NCBI RefSeq assembly: GCF_900110215.1
Contig: NZ_FOCX01000011.1
Span: forward strand, 85,546 to 149,545
Reading direction: 5' to 3'
DNA from: Halorientalis persicus
GTDB lineage: Archaea > Halobacteriota > Halobacteria > Halobacteriales > Haloarculaceae
Length of the DNA: 64,000 nucleotides
Shown: positions 15,831-24,760 of the stretch, one piece after another
Layout: each line of letters begins with the position of its first letter
Position numbering within the stretch: position 1 is the stretch's first letter
Program-made: the position numbers and the translations under genes
Notes under the pieces: generated by a model
Databases searched by the model: none
What the model was told of the DNA's origin: nothing
What the model saw: only the letters and a program-made list of their open reading frames with translations

Positions 15831-16415
15831 ATGACTGTGACTGCAGGCGTCGTCGCCGTGCAGGGCGACGTGAGCGAACACGCCGCGGCTATCGAGCGGG
15901 CCGCCGCGTCCCACGGGCAGGACGCCGAGGTGCGGGAGATCAGGGAGTCGGGGGTCGTTCCCGACTGTGATCTCCTGTTGTTGCCCGGCGGCGAGTCGAC
16001 GACGATCTCGCGGTTGCTCCACCGCGAGGGGATCGCTCCCGAGATCGTCGACCACGTCGGGGCGGGCAAGCCGGTGCTGGCGACGTGTGCCGGACTGATC
16101 GTCCTCTCGACGGACGCCAACGACGACCGCGTCGAGACGCTGGATCTGGTGGACGCCACTGTCGAACGGAACGCCTTCGGCCGGCAGAAAGACAGCTTCG
16201 AGGCTCCACTGGACGTGGCCGGACTCGACGACCCCTTCCACGCCGTGTTCATCCGTGCGCCGCTGATCGAATCGGTCGGCGAGGCCGAGGTGCTGGCCGA
16301 GTGGGACGGGCGGCCGGTCGCCGTGCGGGACGGCCCGGTCGTGGGGACCTCGTTCCACCCGGAACTGACCGACGACGCCCGGATTCACGATCTGGCCTTC
16401 TTCGCCGCGGACTGA
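15831..16415 (+). CDS. pdxT: Pyridoxal 5'-phosphate synthase glutaminase subunit PdxT
   Basis: Hydrolyses glutamine to supply ammonia to PdxS for vitamin B6 synthesis. 194 residues of a class I amidotransferase: GGESTTISRLL binding motif, nucleophile C86 in PVLATCAGL, and the His-Glu pair in SFHPELTDD. VVAVQGDVSEH is the PdxT N-terminus. pdxS is not in the window. A promoter-like GTTTTTCCGC lies about 25-35 bases upstream of the ATG. Confidence 0.95.
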   Translation: MTVTAGVVAVQGDVSEHAAAIERAAASHGQDAEVREIRESGVVPDCDLLLLPGGESTTISRLLHREGIAPEIVDHVGAGKPVLATCAGLIVLSTDANDDRVETLDLVDATVERNAFGRQKDSFEAPLDVAGLDDPFHAVFIRAPLIESVGEAEVLAEWDGRPVAVRDGPVVGTSFHPELTDDARIHDLAFFAAD

Positions 16416-16479
16416 CCGCAGCGGTGTGGCTGCGGGTCGGTAGCCGGGATTTTTGCCCGCCGACGCCCTCGGGCAGGGT

Positions 16480-16926
16480 ATGGACGCAGCTATCGATGCC
16501 GTGCGAGTCGCCGGCACACCGACGGGGCCGGTGCCGGTCGTCTTGCTCGCGGTCGAGGGCGAGTCGGATCTGCTGCCGATCTTCATCGGGTTCGACGAGG
16601 CCGCGAGCATCGCCCGCGGGCTCGACGCCGAGGACATCGGGCGGCCGCTGACTCACGACCTCACGCTGAATCTGGTCGAGGAACTGGGCGGGCGGATCGA
16701 GCGTGTCGTCGTCAGCGACGTGGACGACGGCACGTACATCGCGGACCTCCACCTGGCGACGCCGCGGGAATCGACGGTGATCGACGCGCGGCCGAGCGAC
16801 TCGCTGGCCCTGGCCGCCCGGACGAACGCGCCGCTCGCGGTCGACGAAGATGTCTTCGAGGCGGGACGACGCGATCCCGACGAGTTCGATGACATGGACG
16901 ACATCCGCGAAGTGATGGAAGTTTAG
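16480..16926 (+). CDS. Bifunctional nuclease family protein (DUF151)
   Basis: 148 residues. The DUF151/BFN fold is recognised by VLLAVEGESDLLPIFIGFDEAASIARGL, RPLTHDLTLNLVEELGG and IDARPSDSLALAARTNAPLAVDEDV. Plant members were reported to have nuclease activity; in archaea the role is unverified. It sits 22 bases upstream of hisE and probably shares its transcript. The ATG at 16480 gives the normal family N-terminus; an in-frame upstream ATG at 16453 would add nine unrelated residues. Confidence 0.88.
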   Translation: MDAAIDAVRVAGTPTGPVPVVLLAVEGESDLLPIFIGFDEAASIARGLDAEDIGRPLTHDLTLNLVEELGGRIERVVVSDVDDGTYIADLHLATPRESTVIDARPSDSLALAARTNAPLAVDEDVFEAGRRDPDEFDDMDDIREVMEV

Positions 16927-16948
16927 TCGCCCGGCGAGAAGGGCGGGC

Positions 16949-17242
16949 ATGGACGACACCGACGCCGTCCTCGACGAGTTGTTCGCGGTTATCGAGGACC
17001 GCAAAGAGCAGTTGCCCGAGGACTCCTACACTGCCTCGCTGTTCACCCACGAGAAAGGCGAGAACGCGGTGTTAGAGAAGCTCGGTGAGGAGTCGACCGA
17101 ACTCCTGCTGGCGGCCAAAGACGACGACCGCGAGGAGATCGCCCACGAGGCCGCCGACATCGTCTACCATCTGCTCGTCTTGCTTTCGCTGAAAGACATG
17201 GATGTAGAAGATTTGCGGGCAGAGTTGCGCGAGCGGCGGTGA
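16949..17242 (+). CDS. hisE: Phosphoribosyl-ATP pyrophosphatase
   Basis: Second step of histidine synthesis, converting PR-ATP to PR-AMP. 97 residues, the usual size of free-standing HisE. The all-alpha MazG-like metal site is visible: EKLGEESTELLLAAK and HEAADIVYHLLVLL supply the glutamates and aspartate. In haloarchaea histidine genes are dispersed; hisH of the same pathway is at 62876-63523 in this window. It follows the DUF151 gene closely and probably belongs to that operon. Confidence 0.95.
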   Translation: MDDTDAVLDELFAVIEDRKEQLPEDSYTASLFTHEKGENAVLEKLGEESTELLLAAKDDDREEIAHEAADIVYHLLVLLSLKDMDVEDLRAELRERR

Positions 17243-17286
17243 AGGTCGGGTTCGCACCGCTCGGGACCGGTGGGTACGCCGTACCG

Positions 17287-18708
17287 TCACTCGCGGTTCG
17301 GGCACACGGTGACGCCGGTGAACTCGAAGCGGGTTCCGTCGGCCCCGTCGGCCAGTGATACCTCCCAGCCGTGGGCCTGGACGATCTCCCTGACGATCGC
17401 GAGGCCCATGCCCGTCCCGTCGCCGGTCGTGTAGCCGTAGTCGAACACGAGGTCTCGCTCGTCGATCGAGATGCCGGGGCCGTCGTCTTCGACGTAGAAC
17501 CCGACGCGATCGTCGTCGCCGAGGACGCCGATTCGGACGGTCACGTCGGGACCGGCGTGGGTGACGGCGTTGGAGTAGAGGTTCTGGAGCAGTTCCACCA
17601 GTCGGTCGGCGTCGGCTTCGATAGCGCAGTCGGTTCGACACTCCAGCGTGGCATCGGGGGCGTTGATCCGGCCCCACGCGGCACGGGCACAGTCGTCGAG
17701 GGCCGTCTCTCCGAGGTCGCCGATGACCCGTCCGTCACGGGCCAGTGTGAGGACATCGTCGATCAACGTCTCCATGCGGTCGACGGCGTCCTCGATGTGG
17801 TCGTGGTGGGCGCTCTGGCTCTCGGCCCGGGCGGCCTCGACGCGAGCGCGGATCACCTGCAGTGGGTTCCGGAGGTCGTGGGAGACGACACTCGCAAACT
17901 TCTCTAGTCGTTCGTTCTGCCGTTCGAGTTCCCGCTGGTACTGCTGACGCTCGGTCACGTCCCGGGAGTTGACGACCACGCCGGCCAGCGCGGGGTCTTT
18001 GAGTCGGTTGTGTCCGACCGATTCCAGGGTCCGCCACTCGCCCTCGGCGGTTCGCATCCGGTAGATGACTTCCCTGGTCTCGCCGAGCCACTCCTTCGGG
18101 TCGGCGAAAAACGAAAGCACCCTGTCCTGGTCGTCGGGGTGGATGCGGTCGATTGGTTTCCGACCGACGAACTCCGATGGGGAGTAGCCCATGATGTCTT
18201 CGATGATCGGATTGACGTAGCGGACCGTCCCGTCCCGGCGGTGGATGGTGAGCAGGTCAGTCGAGAACTCGACGAGCTGTTCGAACCGCCCGGCCGCCTC
18301 CGCCTCGCCGGTCAGGTCCGGCCGGACGCGAGCGAGCGCGTCGGTCAACCGGTCGGCCAGAGCGTCCGCGTCCGGGTTCGATTCCACGGGGACGTACTCG
18401 GTCACGCCGACCGAGAGGGCGTCGCTGACGAGACGTTCGTCGCCGTCACGCGAGAACAGGACGAACGGGACCGTCGTCCGCTGCTGTCGCGCCCGCCGCA
18501 GGAGATCGACACCGTCCATGTCCGCGAGCTCCGCGGCGCTCAGCACGGCACCGACCGGTCCCTCCTCCAGCAACTCGAGGGCCGCCGCGCCCTGTTCGGC
18601 CGTCTCCACCGATGACACCTCGGCCGTCTCGGCCAACTCCTCGCTCAGCGTGTCCGGATCCGGCTCGGGTGTGACTAGCACCGTCGGCGGGCAACTCCCG
18701 TCGACCAT
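17287..18708 (-). CDS. Histidine kinase with degenerate receiver, PAS and kinase domains
   Basis: 473 residues. Residues 8-128 form a receiver-like domain in which the usual phospho-acceptor aspartate is missing (VGAVLSAAELADMDG), so it cannot be phosphorylated in the normal way. A PAS domain covers about 140-255 (DLLTIHRRDGTVRYVNP, then GVVVNSRDVTER). The HisKA helix carries H277 in VVSHDLRNPL; the ATPase has the N box NLYSNAVTHAG, G1 DDGPGIS and G2 GTGMGLAIV. No transmembrane segment, so it is cytoplasmic. No response regulator is adjacent. Confidence 0.9.
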   Translation of the reverse strand: MVDGSCPPTVLVTPEPDPDTLSEELAETAEVSSVETAEQGAAALELLEEGPVGAVLSAAELADMDGVDLLRRARQQRTTVPFVLFSRDGDERLVSDALSVGVTEYVPVESNPDADALADRLTDALARVRPDLTGEAEAAGRFEQLVEFSTDLLTIHRRDGTVRYVNPIIEDIMGYSPSEFVGRKPIDRIHPDDQDRVLSFFADPKEWLGETREVIYRMRTAEGEWRTLESVGHNRLKDPALAGVVVNSRDVTERQQYQRELERQNERLEKFASVVSHDLRNPLQVIRARVEAARAESQSAHHDHIEDAVDRMETLIDDVLTLARDGRVIGDLGETALDDCARAAWGRINAPDATLECRTDCAIEADADRLVELLQNLYSNAVTHAGPDVTVRIGVLGDDDRVGFYVEDDGPGISIDERDLVFDYGYTTGDGTGMGLAIVREIVQAHGWEVSLADGADGTRFEFTGVTVCPNRE

Positions 18709-18889
18709 TGCTCGCGTTATGCATTCCTCCTACTTATCAATTTATGGTTATTTCGTCCCGGACAGCAAAAAGGAGTGTTCCGTGTCTCGGACTGTTCGCG
18801 ATGGCTCCCGACGTGGTGATCAGTTCGTGGCGCATCGAGTGCGCGCCAAAGGACGCGTTTTTATGCACGAACCGTCTACGGACGGCAAC

Positions 18890-19852
18890 ATGATTCTCGA
18901 GGACCTCCCGACGACGCCCACGTCGGAGGAGCTGATCGACCAGGCGTTCTCCCGGGCGGCCCGCGCGGGCCGAGCCAAATCCGGGTTCGAGGCCCAGCAG
19001 TCGATGCTCCAGACCGCCGCGAACGTCGTCTCGGACAACCTCGAGAACGTCGTCACCGCGTGGCCCGACATCGACGAACTCGACCCGTTCTACCGCGAGT
19101 TGATCGACGCGCTGGTGGGAGTCGACGACCTGCGCCAGCACCTCTCGGAGATCGGCTGGGCCAGCCGGAAGGCCAGCGACATCCGCGACGAGTACCAGGG
19201 CCGGTTCCGCGAGGTCGACGCCGACGGGGCCAAGAAGCTCCGCAAGCAGGCGTTCGCCCGCATCGCTGACGTTGTCGAGGAGGTCGAGGACGACCTGCTC
19301 GCGGTCAACGAGGCCCGCAACACGCTCCGTGACCTGCCGGACATCAGGCCCGACGAACCGACCATCGTCGTCGCCGGCTACCCCAACGTCGGGAAGTCCT
19401 CTTTCGTGAATACTGTCACCAACGCCCGTAACGAGACCGCGTCCTACCCGTTCACGACGACCGAGATCCGGGTGGGCCACATCGAGCGCGACCACATCCG
19501 CTATCAACTCGTGGACACGCCCGGCCTGCTCGACCGACCCCCGGAGGACCGCAACGAGATCGAATCACAGGCGGTGAGCGCGCTCGAGCACCTCGCCGAC
19601 GCCGTCCTCGTGATGGTCGACGCCAGCGGGGAGTGCGGGTACCCCATCGAGGTGCAACTGGAACTTCGAGACGCCCTTGCCGAGCGGTTCGCGGATGTCC
19701 CCGTCCTGACGGTCTGTAACAAGAGCGACCGCTCGACCGACGTGGAGGCCGACCTGTACATGAGCGTCACCGAGGGCGAGAACGTACAGGAAACGCTCGA
19801 CGCGGCGGTCGAGGCCGTCGGATACGAACCCGAACTGCCCTACGACGAGTAG
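18890..19852 (+). CDS. NOG1-family GTP-binding protein
   Basis: 320 residues. The N-terminal 165 residues are the helical NOG1 domain (MILEDLPTTPTSEELIDQAFSRA, WASRKASDIRDEYQGRF). The Obg-type G domain follows with G1 GYPNVGKSSF, switch II DTPGLLDRPPEDRNEIE, and G4 CNKSD. Eukaryotic NOG1 acts in 60S ribosome assembly, so a 50S assembly role is likely. TTTTTATGC about 26-34 bases before 18890 marks a leaderless start there; an in-frame ATG at 18863 falls inside this promoter. Confidence 0.92.
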   Translation: MILEDLPTTPTSEELIDQAFSRAARAGRAKSGFEAQQSMLQTAANVVSDNLENVVTAWPDIDELDPFYRELIDALVGVDDLRQHLSEIGWASRKASDIRDEYQGRFREVDADGAKKLRKQAFARIADVVEEVEDDLLAVNEARNTLRDLPDIRPDEPTIVVAGYPNVGKSSFVNTVTNARNETASYPFTTTEIRVGHIERDHIRYQLVDTPGLLDRPPEDRNEIESQAVSALEHLADAVLVMVDASGECGYPIEVQLELRDALAERFADVPVLTVCNKSDRSTDVEADLYMSVTEGENVQETLDAAVEAVGYEPELPYDE

Positions 19853-19853
19853 G

Positions 19854-21158
19854 TCAGGCGTCCTCGATGGTGACGTAGCGGACCTGTACCTGTACGTCGT
19901 GGCCGGCCGCGCGGTCGACGGCGGTGTCGATCCGCTCGCTGAGGCCGCCCACCGACTCGCCGTTCCCGGGCGGGACGCCGACGGTCACGACGACACGGTT
20001 GGACCGGCTCAACAGGATGCCGTCGGTGAACTCGGTCTGTGTGTCAAGCAGCGTCGCGCGCTCGCTCTCGGCGACGACGCTCTCGACGCCTTTGCGGATG
20101 TCCGTCTCGGTCTCGGCGTTCTGAAAGGAGTTGTAGGTGACGCCGCCCAGAAAGATCGAGAGGACGGCGATGGCCACCGCGAGGATGGCGACGCGTTTCA
20201 GCACCGCGCTCCGCGCCTGGTCGAGCTGGAACCAGTTGTGGGGGCGGTAGCCGCTGTACCAGAGGACGGCGATGGCGGCGACGTTGATCGAGAGGCCGTT
20301 GACCAGCGCGAGGACGCCCGAGCCGACACTGACCATCGGAAGACCCCAGGCGATGCCGATGCCGACCGTGGCGGCCGGCGGGATCAGAGCGACGGCGATC
20401 ATGACGCCGACGATGGCCGCCGAGACACCCGAGGACAGCGAGAGCGCACCGGCCACGCCGGCCCCGAGTGCGACCGCCAGCGAGAGGAAGTCGGGGGCCA
20501 GTCGCTCGCGGATTTCGGGGACCTGGGTAATCTCGATGCCAGGTGGGACGAGGCGCGCGTATCTGACGAAGACGGCGAAGGCCGCGGCGCTGACGACTGC
20601 CAGCAACATCCCGAGGACCTGGAGTTTGACGCCCCGGACGAACAGTTCGTCTTCGTCTAGCACCGTGCCGACGCTGGCGGCCATCGCCGGGCCGATCAGG
20701 GGCGCGATGACCATCGAGCCGACGACGACCGCCGGCGAGTCGAGCAACAGGCCGGCGGTCGCGATGATGGCGCTGATGACCGTCATCGTGGCGTAGGTCC
20801 GCAACGTCGGAGCGAGCTCTTTCGCTCGGCTCTGGAGTTCCTCGCGGGCGATACGGCCCTCGTCGACTTCCTCCTGCTCGGCGTACCGGTCCTCCAGTTC
20901 CTCGAACCGTCTGGAGACGACCGTGCTGGCCTCGACGACGACGGTGTAGGCTTCGTCGTCGATCCCTGCGTCCTGAAGTCGTTCGAGGACGGGTTCGACC
21001 GCGGGGTTGGGCAGCGGTGCGTAGACGATGGCCGTAAACTCACGGCCGCTGGTCTCGTCGGTGACGACGTAGTCGACACCCTCGTCGTCGAGGGCACCGA
21101 GGACCGTCTCGCGTTTCCCCGTCGGGATGGTCACCTGGAGGAGTCGCACACCGGACAC
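19854..21158 (-). CDS. DUF389 membrane protein (TIGR00341 type)
   Basis: 434 residues. A soluble ferredoxin-like N-terminal part (1-115; [29 protein letters not shown]) is followed by six to seven membrane helices from about 123 to 345 containing [22 protein letters not shown] and [23 protein letters not shown], the conserved blocks of DUF389, and a soluble C-terminal domain. The gene converges on NOG1 with a one-base gap. Function unknown; ion or small-molecule transport has been suggested for the family. Confidence 0.88.
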   Translation of the reverse strand: MSGVRLLQVTIPTGKRETVLGALDDEGVDYVVTDETSGREFTAIVYAPLPNPAVEPVLERLQDAGIDDEAYTVVVEASTVVSRRFEELEDRYAEQEEVDEGRIAREELQSRAKELAPTLRTYATMTVISAIIATAGLLLDSPAVVVGSMVIAPLIGPAMAASVGTVLDEDELFVRGVKLQVLGMLLAVVSAAAFAVFVRYARLVPPGIEITQVPEIRERLAPDFLSLAVALGAGVAGALSLSSGVSAAIVGVMIAVALIPPAATVGIGIAWGLPMVSVGSGVLALVNGLSINVAAIAVLWYSGYRPHNWFQLDQARSAVLKRVAILAVAIAVLSIFLGGVTYNSFQNAETETDIRKGVESVVAESERATLLDTQTEFTDGILLSRSNRVVVTVGVPPGNGESVGGLSERIDTAVDRAAGHDVQVQVRYVTIEDA

Positions 21159-21259
21159 TCCGAGGGGGTACGGGAAATACGTGGCGGGCCAGTCATCGCT
21201 CGATCCGTCTACGGCCGGAAACAGCGACCCTTATCCGCCCAAGTCGTCTAGGGGCTCCC

Positions 21260-21877
21260 ATGTTCGATTCGCGGCCGGACCGGAGCGCGGAGGTCGTCCT
21301 CGTGGGGCGCTCGAACGTCGGCAAGTCGACGCTGATGCGTGAGCTGACAGGCCACACGTTCGACACGGGCCAGCGGCCGGGCGTCACCCGCCAGCCCAAC
21401 CACTACGACTGGAACGCCGAGGACTTCGTCCTCACCGACCTCCCCGGGTTCGGGTTCATGAAGGGCGTCCCCGACGAGGTTCGTGAGGAGATCAAAGACG
21501 ATATCGTCGCCTATCTGGAGACCTACGCCGAGCAGATCCTCGTCGCGGTGCTGGTGGTCGACGGCAAAGCCGTGATCGACATCATCGACCGCCACTCCGG
21601 CCCCGACGAGATTCCCCACGACGTGGAGATGTTCCACTTCCTGCGCGACATGGGGATCCCGGTCGTCGTCGCGGTCAACAAGATGGACAAGGTACCGGAT
21701 CGGGACGAGCGCCTGAACGAACTCTGTGATCGACTCGGCCTGCTCCCGCCCTGGAAGCAGTGGCAGGAAACCATCGCGCCGATCACTGCCAAGCGCGGCT
21801 CGATCGACCCCCTGACCGAGGCGGTCCGCCACCACCTCCACGAACAGCAACGCGACGACCTCTTTACCTTTTTCTGA
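21260..21877 (+). CDS. engB: EngB-type GTP-binding protein
   Basis: 205 residues. TRAFAC GTPase of the EngB/YihA family, involved in 50S subunit assembly in bacteria. G1 is [10 protein letters not shown]3 [11 protein letters not shown]4 NKMDK and G5 ITAKRGS. Haloarchaeal copies carry a longer insertion between G3 and G4 ([18 protein letters not shown]). The ATG at 21260 places G1 at the N-terminus, as in homologues. A 336-base gap without a clear gene follows. Confidence 0.93.
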   Translation: MFDSRPDRSAEVVLVGRSNVGKSTLMRELTGHTFDTGQRPGVTRQPNHYDWNAEDFVLTDLPGFGFMKGVPDEVREEIKDDIVAYLETYAEQILVAVLVVDGKAVIDIIDRHSGPDEIPHDVEMFHFLRDMGIPVVVAVNKMDKVPDRDERLNELCDRLGLLPPWKQWQETIAPITAKRGSIDPLTEAVRHHLHEQQRDDLFTFF

Positions 21878-22213
21878 GGGGTTAATTCTAGGCAGTTATC
21901 GAGCGTGAAAAACGTCTGCGGATCGACTGGCTGGATCGACCGATTGCTCTCCGGCGGCCGAAACCGCCGCTTATCGGTGGGACAGCAGAAAACGGGGGGT
22001 AGAGGGGGATGTTGGGGGGTGGCACCCGAAAATTGGGTGCGCCTGAGCTTAGGAGCCTGATAATAATGAACCTTCCGACTGGCGATCTTCGTGACAGGGG
22101 ACGAACACGGGCGCTGGTGGGATTTGGCGGTGCAGTCGGCGTCGTCGGCTCGTGTTAGCGCGCTCACTCGGAGCGGTGAAAGGGCTTAGTGGGCCCGCCG
22201 CCAAGTCACGGTC
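21878..22213. other. Long intergenic region with one hairpin and a doubtful small ORF
   Basis: No convincing gene. GGCACCC and GGGTGCGCC can pair around GAAAATT at about 22020-22043, next to a G-rich run (GGGGGGTAGAGGGGGATG). An ORF of 49 codons runs from ATG 22009 to TAG near 22158 (MLGGGTRKLGAPELRSLIIM onward); its composition is basic and unlike the acidic genes around it. A non-coding RNA is possible but no conserved RNA family is recognised. Confidence 0.35.
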
Positions 22214-22687
22214 GTGACCACGCCCGCACCCGAATCCGATACGCCCGCGCCGACCGTCCGGGAGGCGGTCAAGGCGGACCTGCTCGCGGTGTATCGCATC
22301 GAGAAGGCCTCGTTCCCCCAGCCGTGGCCCTTCGCCGCGTTCCAGCGATACGTCGGGGAGCCGGGCTTTCTCGTCGCCGAGATCGGACCTGGCGTCGCGG
22401 GCTACATCGTCGCCGACTCGGTGCCCAACCACGGCCGGCCGCTGGGTCACGTCAAGGACCTGGCCGTGCATCCCGACCAGCGGGGCCAGGGTGTCGGGTC
22501 GACTCTCCTCCGGCGGGCCCTGGGCGTCATGCGCGCCCAGGGGGTCGCGGAGGTGAAACTCGAAGTCCGGGCGGGCAACGAGACGGCGCGAGATCTCTAC
22601 GAGTCCTTCGGCTTCGACCACCGGCGGACGGTTCCTCGCTACTACGACGACGGGGAGAACGCGCTGGTGATGGTCGCCGACCTGTAA
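22214..22687 (+). CDS. rimI: Ribosomal protein S18-alanine N-acetyltransferase-like GNAT
   Basis: 157 residues, GTG start (MTTPAPESDTPAPTVREAV). GNAT fold: IEKASFPQPWPFAAFQRY is the RimI signature, the acetyl-CoA loop is HPDQRGQGVGSTLLRRAL, and the C-terminal EVRAGNETARDLYESFGF followed by RRTVPRYYDDGENALVM is typical of archaeal N-terminal acetyltransferases. In archaea this enzyme (Ard1/RimI) acetylates many protein N-termini. The next gene starts 31 bases downstream. Confidence 0.9.
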   Translation: MTTPAPESDTPAPTVREAVKADLLAVYRIEKASFPQPWPFAAFQRYVGEPGFLVAEIGPGVAGYIVADSVPNHGRPLGHVKDLAVHPDQRGQGVGSTLLRRALGVMRAQGVAEVKLEVRAGNETARDLYESFGFDHRRTVPRYYDDGENALVMVADL

Positions 22688-22718
22688 GGTCTATCCGTCC
22701 GCGCGCGTACTCTCGGAC

Positions 22719-23231
22719 ATGGGATACACCTGTCCGGTGTGTGCGGACCCACAGGCCGACGCCGAACACCTGGCCAACCACCTCGCCTTCACCGCCATGC
22801 TCGGCGACGACGACCACGAGGCCTGGCTGGCGGAACACGCGCCCGACTGGGACGAGGCCGACGCCGACGCCCTGGCCGCGACCGTTACCGAACTCGCCGA
22901 GGAGACCGACTACCCGCAGGTCTTCGAGGATACGACGCAGGGCCACGATCACGACCACGACCACAACCACGAACGTTCGGGCGCGCTGTTCGACGATGAG
23001 CGCCGGACCGTCGAGCGCGGCCGCGAGCGCGCCAGCCAGATGAGCGGCCTCGACGACGCCGACGAGGAGATTCTGGAAGCGGCCCGCGAGATGACCCGGC
23101 AGATGCGGGATGGGGAAGGCGAGCGGAGCGAGCCCTCGGATTCCGTGAGCGGGGAGGAACGACCCGCGAGCGAGGGGGGAGGCGACGGCGACGATGGCGA
23201 CGAGAACGCGACCGACTCCGAAACCGAGTAA
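22719..23231 (+). CDS. DUF5810 domain protein with an extended, repeat-derived C-terminus
   Basis: 170 residues. The N-terminal part is MGYTCPVCADPQADAEHLANHLAFTAM, a zinc-finger-like Cys2/His2 set, followed by helices and a His-rich HDHDHDHNHE stretch (about 77-88) that could bind metal. The conserved domain ends near residue 133 (AREMTRQMRDGE). The remaining tail, GERSEPSDSVSGEERPASEG onward, is translated from a hairpin repeat (23120-23172) that is non-coding elsewhere in the window. It is followed 24 bases later by DUF5809, its usual partner in haloarchaea. Confidence 0.85.
   Translation: MGYTCPVCADPQADAEHLANHLAFTAMLGDDDHEAWLAEHAPDWDEADADALAATVTELAEETDYPQVFEDTTQGHDHDHDHNHERSGALFDDERRTVERGRERASQMSGLDDADEEILEAAREMTRQMRDGEGERSEPSDSVSGEERPASEGGGDGDDGDENATDSETE
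23120..23172 (+). repeat. Dispersed hairpin block inside the DUF5810 gene
   Basis: About 54 bases closely matching 15648-15700: CGAGCGGAGCGAG is identical, GTGAGCGGGGAG is shared and AACGACCCGCGA is shared, with a few substitutions between. Loops GAGCGGAGCGA and GAGGAACGA are flanked by short complementary stems. It lies about 60 bases before the stop codon and is translated. Confidence 0.8.
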
Positions 23232-23255
23232 CCACAGCGACCCCCAGAGCCGGAT

Positions 23256-23681
23256 ATGCACACCGAGGGAGTGTTCGCGCCGGAGACGGCGGCCGAGGCG
23301 AGCGAACTGTACGCGACCGTTGGTCCGGCCGCCCAGACCAGCGTTCGCGAAGTCGCGAAGGCCATGGACTTCGACAGCGAGGAGTACGAGGACCGGGTGA
23401 CGAGTTCCGTCGTCGCGACCGCCCACGAGGCCATCTTCGCCTCCCTGCTCGAAGTCCGGGTCGGAAGCGACGCGGCGTTCGAAGACTGGTGTGGTGACCA
23501 CCCCGACTACGAGCGCGAGGTGATCGGGAGCGAGAACGTCGACCGTGTCGTCTGGCACGCCGCTCCCTTCGCAGAGACGGTCGTCGCCGCGACGTTCCAG
23601 GAGCGACAGGACGCGGCCGTCGGGACCCTCCGCCGGCAGGCCTTCGGCAGCGTCTACCGCGAGGTCGTCACCGAGGTCTGA
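23256..23681 (+). CDS. DUF5809 family protein
   Basis: 141 residues: MHTEGVFAPETAAEASELYATVGPAAQ onward. Mainly helical, with a conserved WCGDHP and a VVWHAAPFAETVVAATFQER stretch. It is a haloarchaea-only family that regularly follows DUF5810, as here, so the two products probably act together. No catalytic motif is evident. Separated from the next gene by 42 bases. Confidence 0.85.
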   Translation: MHTEGVFAPETAAEASELYATVGPAAQTSVREVAKAMDFDSEEYEDRVTSSVVATAHEAIFASLLEVRVGSDAAFEDWCGDHPDYEREVIGSENVDRVVWHAAPFAETVVAATFQERQDAAVGTLRRQAFGSVYREVVTEV

Positions 23682-23723
23682 GCGATCCGCTATCGTTTTT
23701 CGGCCGGCGCACGCAGTGGGGGT

Positions 23724-24140
23724 ATGCGCCAGATCACGCGCCGGGTGACGATAGCGATCCTCGTCGCGATTGCCCTGTTGCTCGCGCTCGGTGCCCTCCC
23801 CGGGTATCTCAAGTCCGGCGATCCCTACTACGTGACGGCGACGGAGACGGACAACCGGACGGCCGTCCCGGCCGACGCGCTCGCGCCGAACCGCTACCCA
23901 TACACGACGGCCGCGCTGGCGAACGCCACCGGCGCTGCCGGGAACGGAACGGAAAACGCCACGGGCCGGTCCGGCCCCTACTGGAAGGGCCCCATCGGGC
24001 TGAAGGGCGCGTTCACGCACTCGCCGTTCGACGAGTTCGACGCGATCGGCCAGCGCAACACCTCCGCCGCGACCGAAACTGCCGTGTTCGTCCGCGACAA
24101 CGGCACCGTTTACCGCCTGGAGGTGACACAGAATCCATGA
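23724..24140 (+). CDS. Membrane-anchored extracellular protein, function unknown
   Basis: 138 residues. One N-terminal transmembrane segment (9-26, preceded by RQITRR) and an extracellular part rich in Asn-x-Thr/Ser sites (NRT, NAT, NGT, NAT, NTS, NGT), consistent with N-glycosylation. No domain is recognised. Its stop overlaps the ATG of the NUDIX gene by four bases, so it is the first gene of a three-gene operon with the NUDIX hydrolase and the rhodanese. Confidence 0.65.
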   Translation: MRQITRRVTIAILVAIALLLALGALPGYLKSGDPYYVTATETDNRTAVPADALAPNRYPYTTAALANATGAAGNGTENATGRSGPYWKGPIGLKGAFTHSPFDEFDAIGQRNTSAATETAVFVRDNGTVYRLEVTQNP

Positions 24141-24760
24141 CCGACGACCCAACGATCCGACGGTTCGACCCCGACCGCCACCCCGTCCGGGAGCCCGCGG
24201 ACTTCGACTGGCCCGTCTTGGAGTCGGCGATCGAGTACGAGACCGGCTGGTACACCGGCGGCTACGACCGCGTCGGCCAGCCCGACGGCTCCGAGAAACG
24301 CTACTACTGGGCGGACCTGCCCGCCGCCGCGGTGATCGTGGCCGTGGCACCGGGGCACGTCGTGGGGGACGCCGCCGCCGACGAAGACCATCTCGTCATG
24401 GTCGATCAGTACCGGCCGACGATCCAGGAGCAGTGTCTCGAACTCCCCGCGGGCATCGTCGAGGACGGCGAGAGCTACACCGACGCCGGCCGCCGGGAAC
24501 TCCGCGAGGAGACCGGCTTCGACGCCGCCGGCGTCTCCCTGATCGAGGAGTTCTGGTGCTCGACCGGCGTCCTCCGACACCGCCGGGGCATCGTCTTCGC
24601 CGAGGGCCTGGAGCCGACCGACGCCGACCTCGACGACAACGAGTTCCTCACCGTCACGACCGTCCCCGTCAGCGAGGCGCTGGACGTGGCCCGGCAGGAA
24701 CCGTCCAACGACGCGACTATCGAAGGCATCCTGCTCGCACAGGCGGAGGGCCTGCTGTGA
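24137..24760 (+). CDS. NUDIX hydrolase (ADP-ribose pyrophosphatase-like)
   Basis: 207 residues. The NUDIX box runs from GIVEDGESYTDAG to RRELREETGF (about residues 111-133), fitting GX5EX7REUXEEXGU. LVMVDQYRPTIQEQCLELPAG just before it is typical of ADP-sugar pyrophosphatases, which salvage ADP-ribose-type compounds. It overlaps the preceding gene by ATGA and the following rhodanese gene by GTGA, so the three are translationally coupled. Confidence 0.88.
   Translation: MTDDPTIRRFDPDRHPVREPADFDWPVLESAIEYETGWYTGGYDRVGQPDGSEKRYYWADLPAAAVIVAVAPGHVVGDAAADEDHLVMVDQYRPTIQEQCLELPAGIVEDGESYTDAGRRELREETGFDAAGVSLIEEFWCSTGVLRHRRGIVFAEGLEPTDADLDDNEFLTVTTVPVSEALDVARQEPSNDATIEGILLAQAEGLL

Noticed and set aside
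22009..22158. 49-codon open frame between engB and rimI
   Set aside because: Basic composition, no family resemblance and no promoter; kept only as a remark in the intergenic entry.
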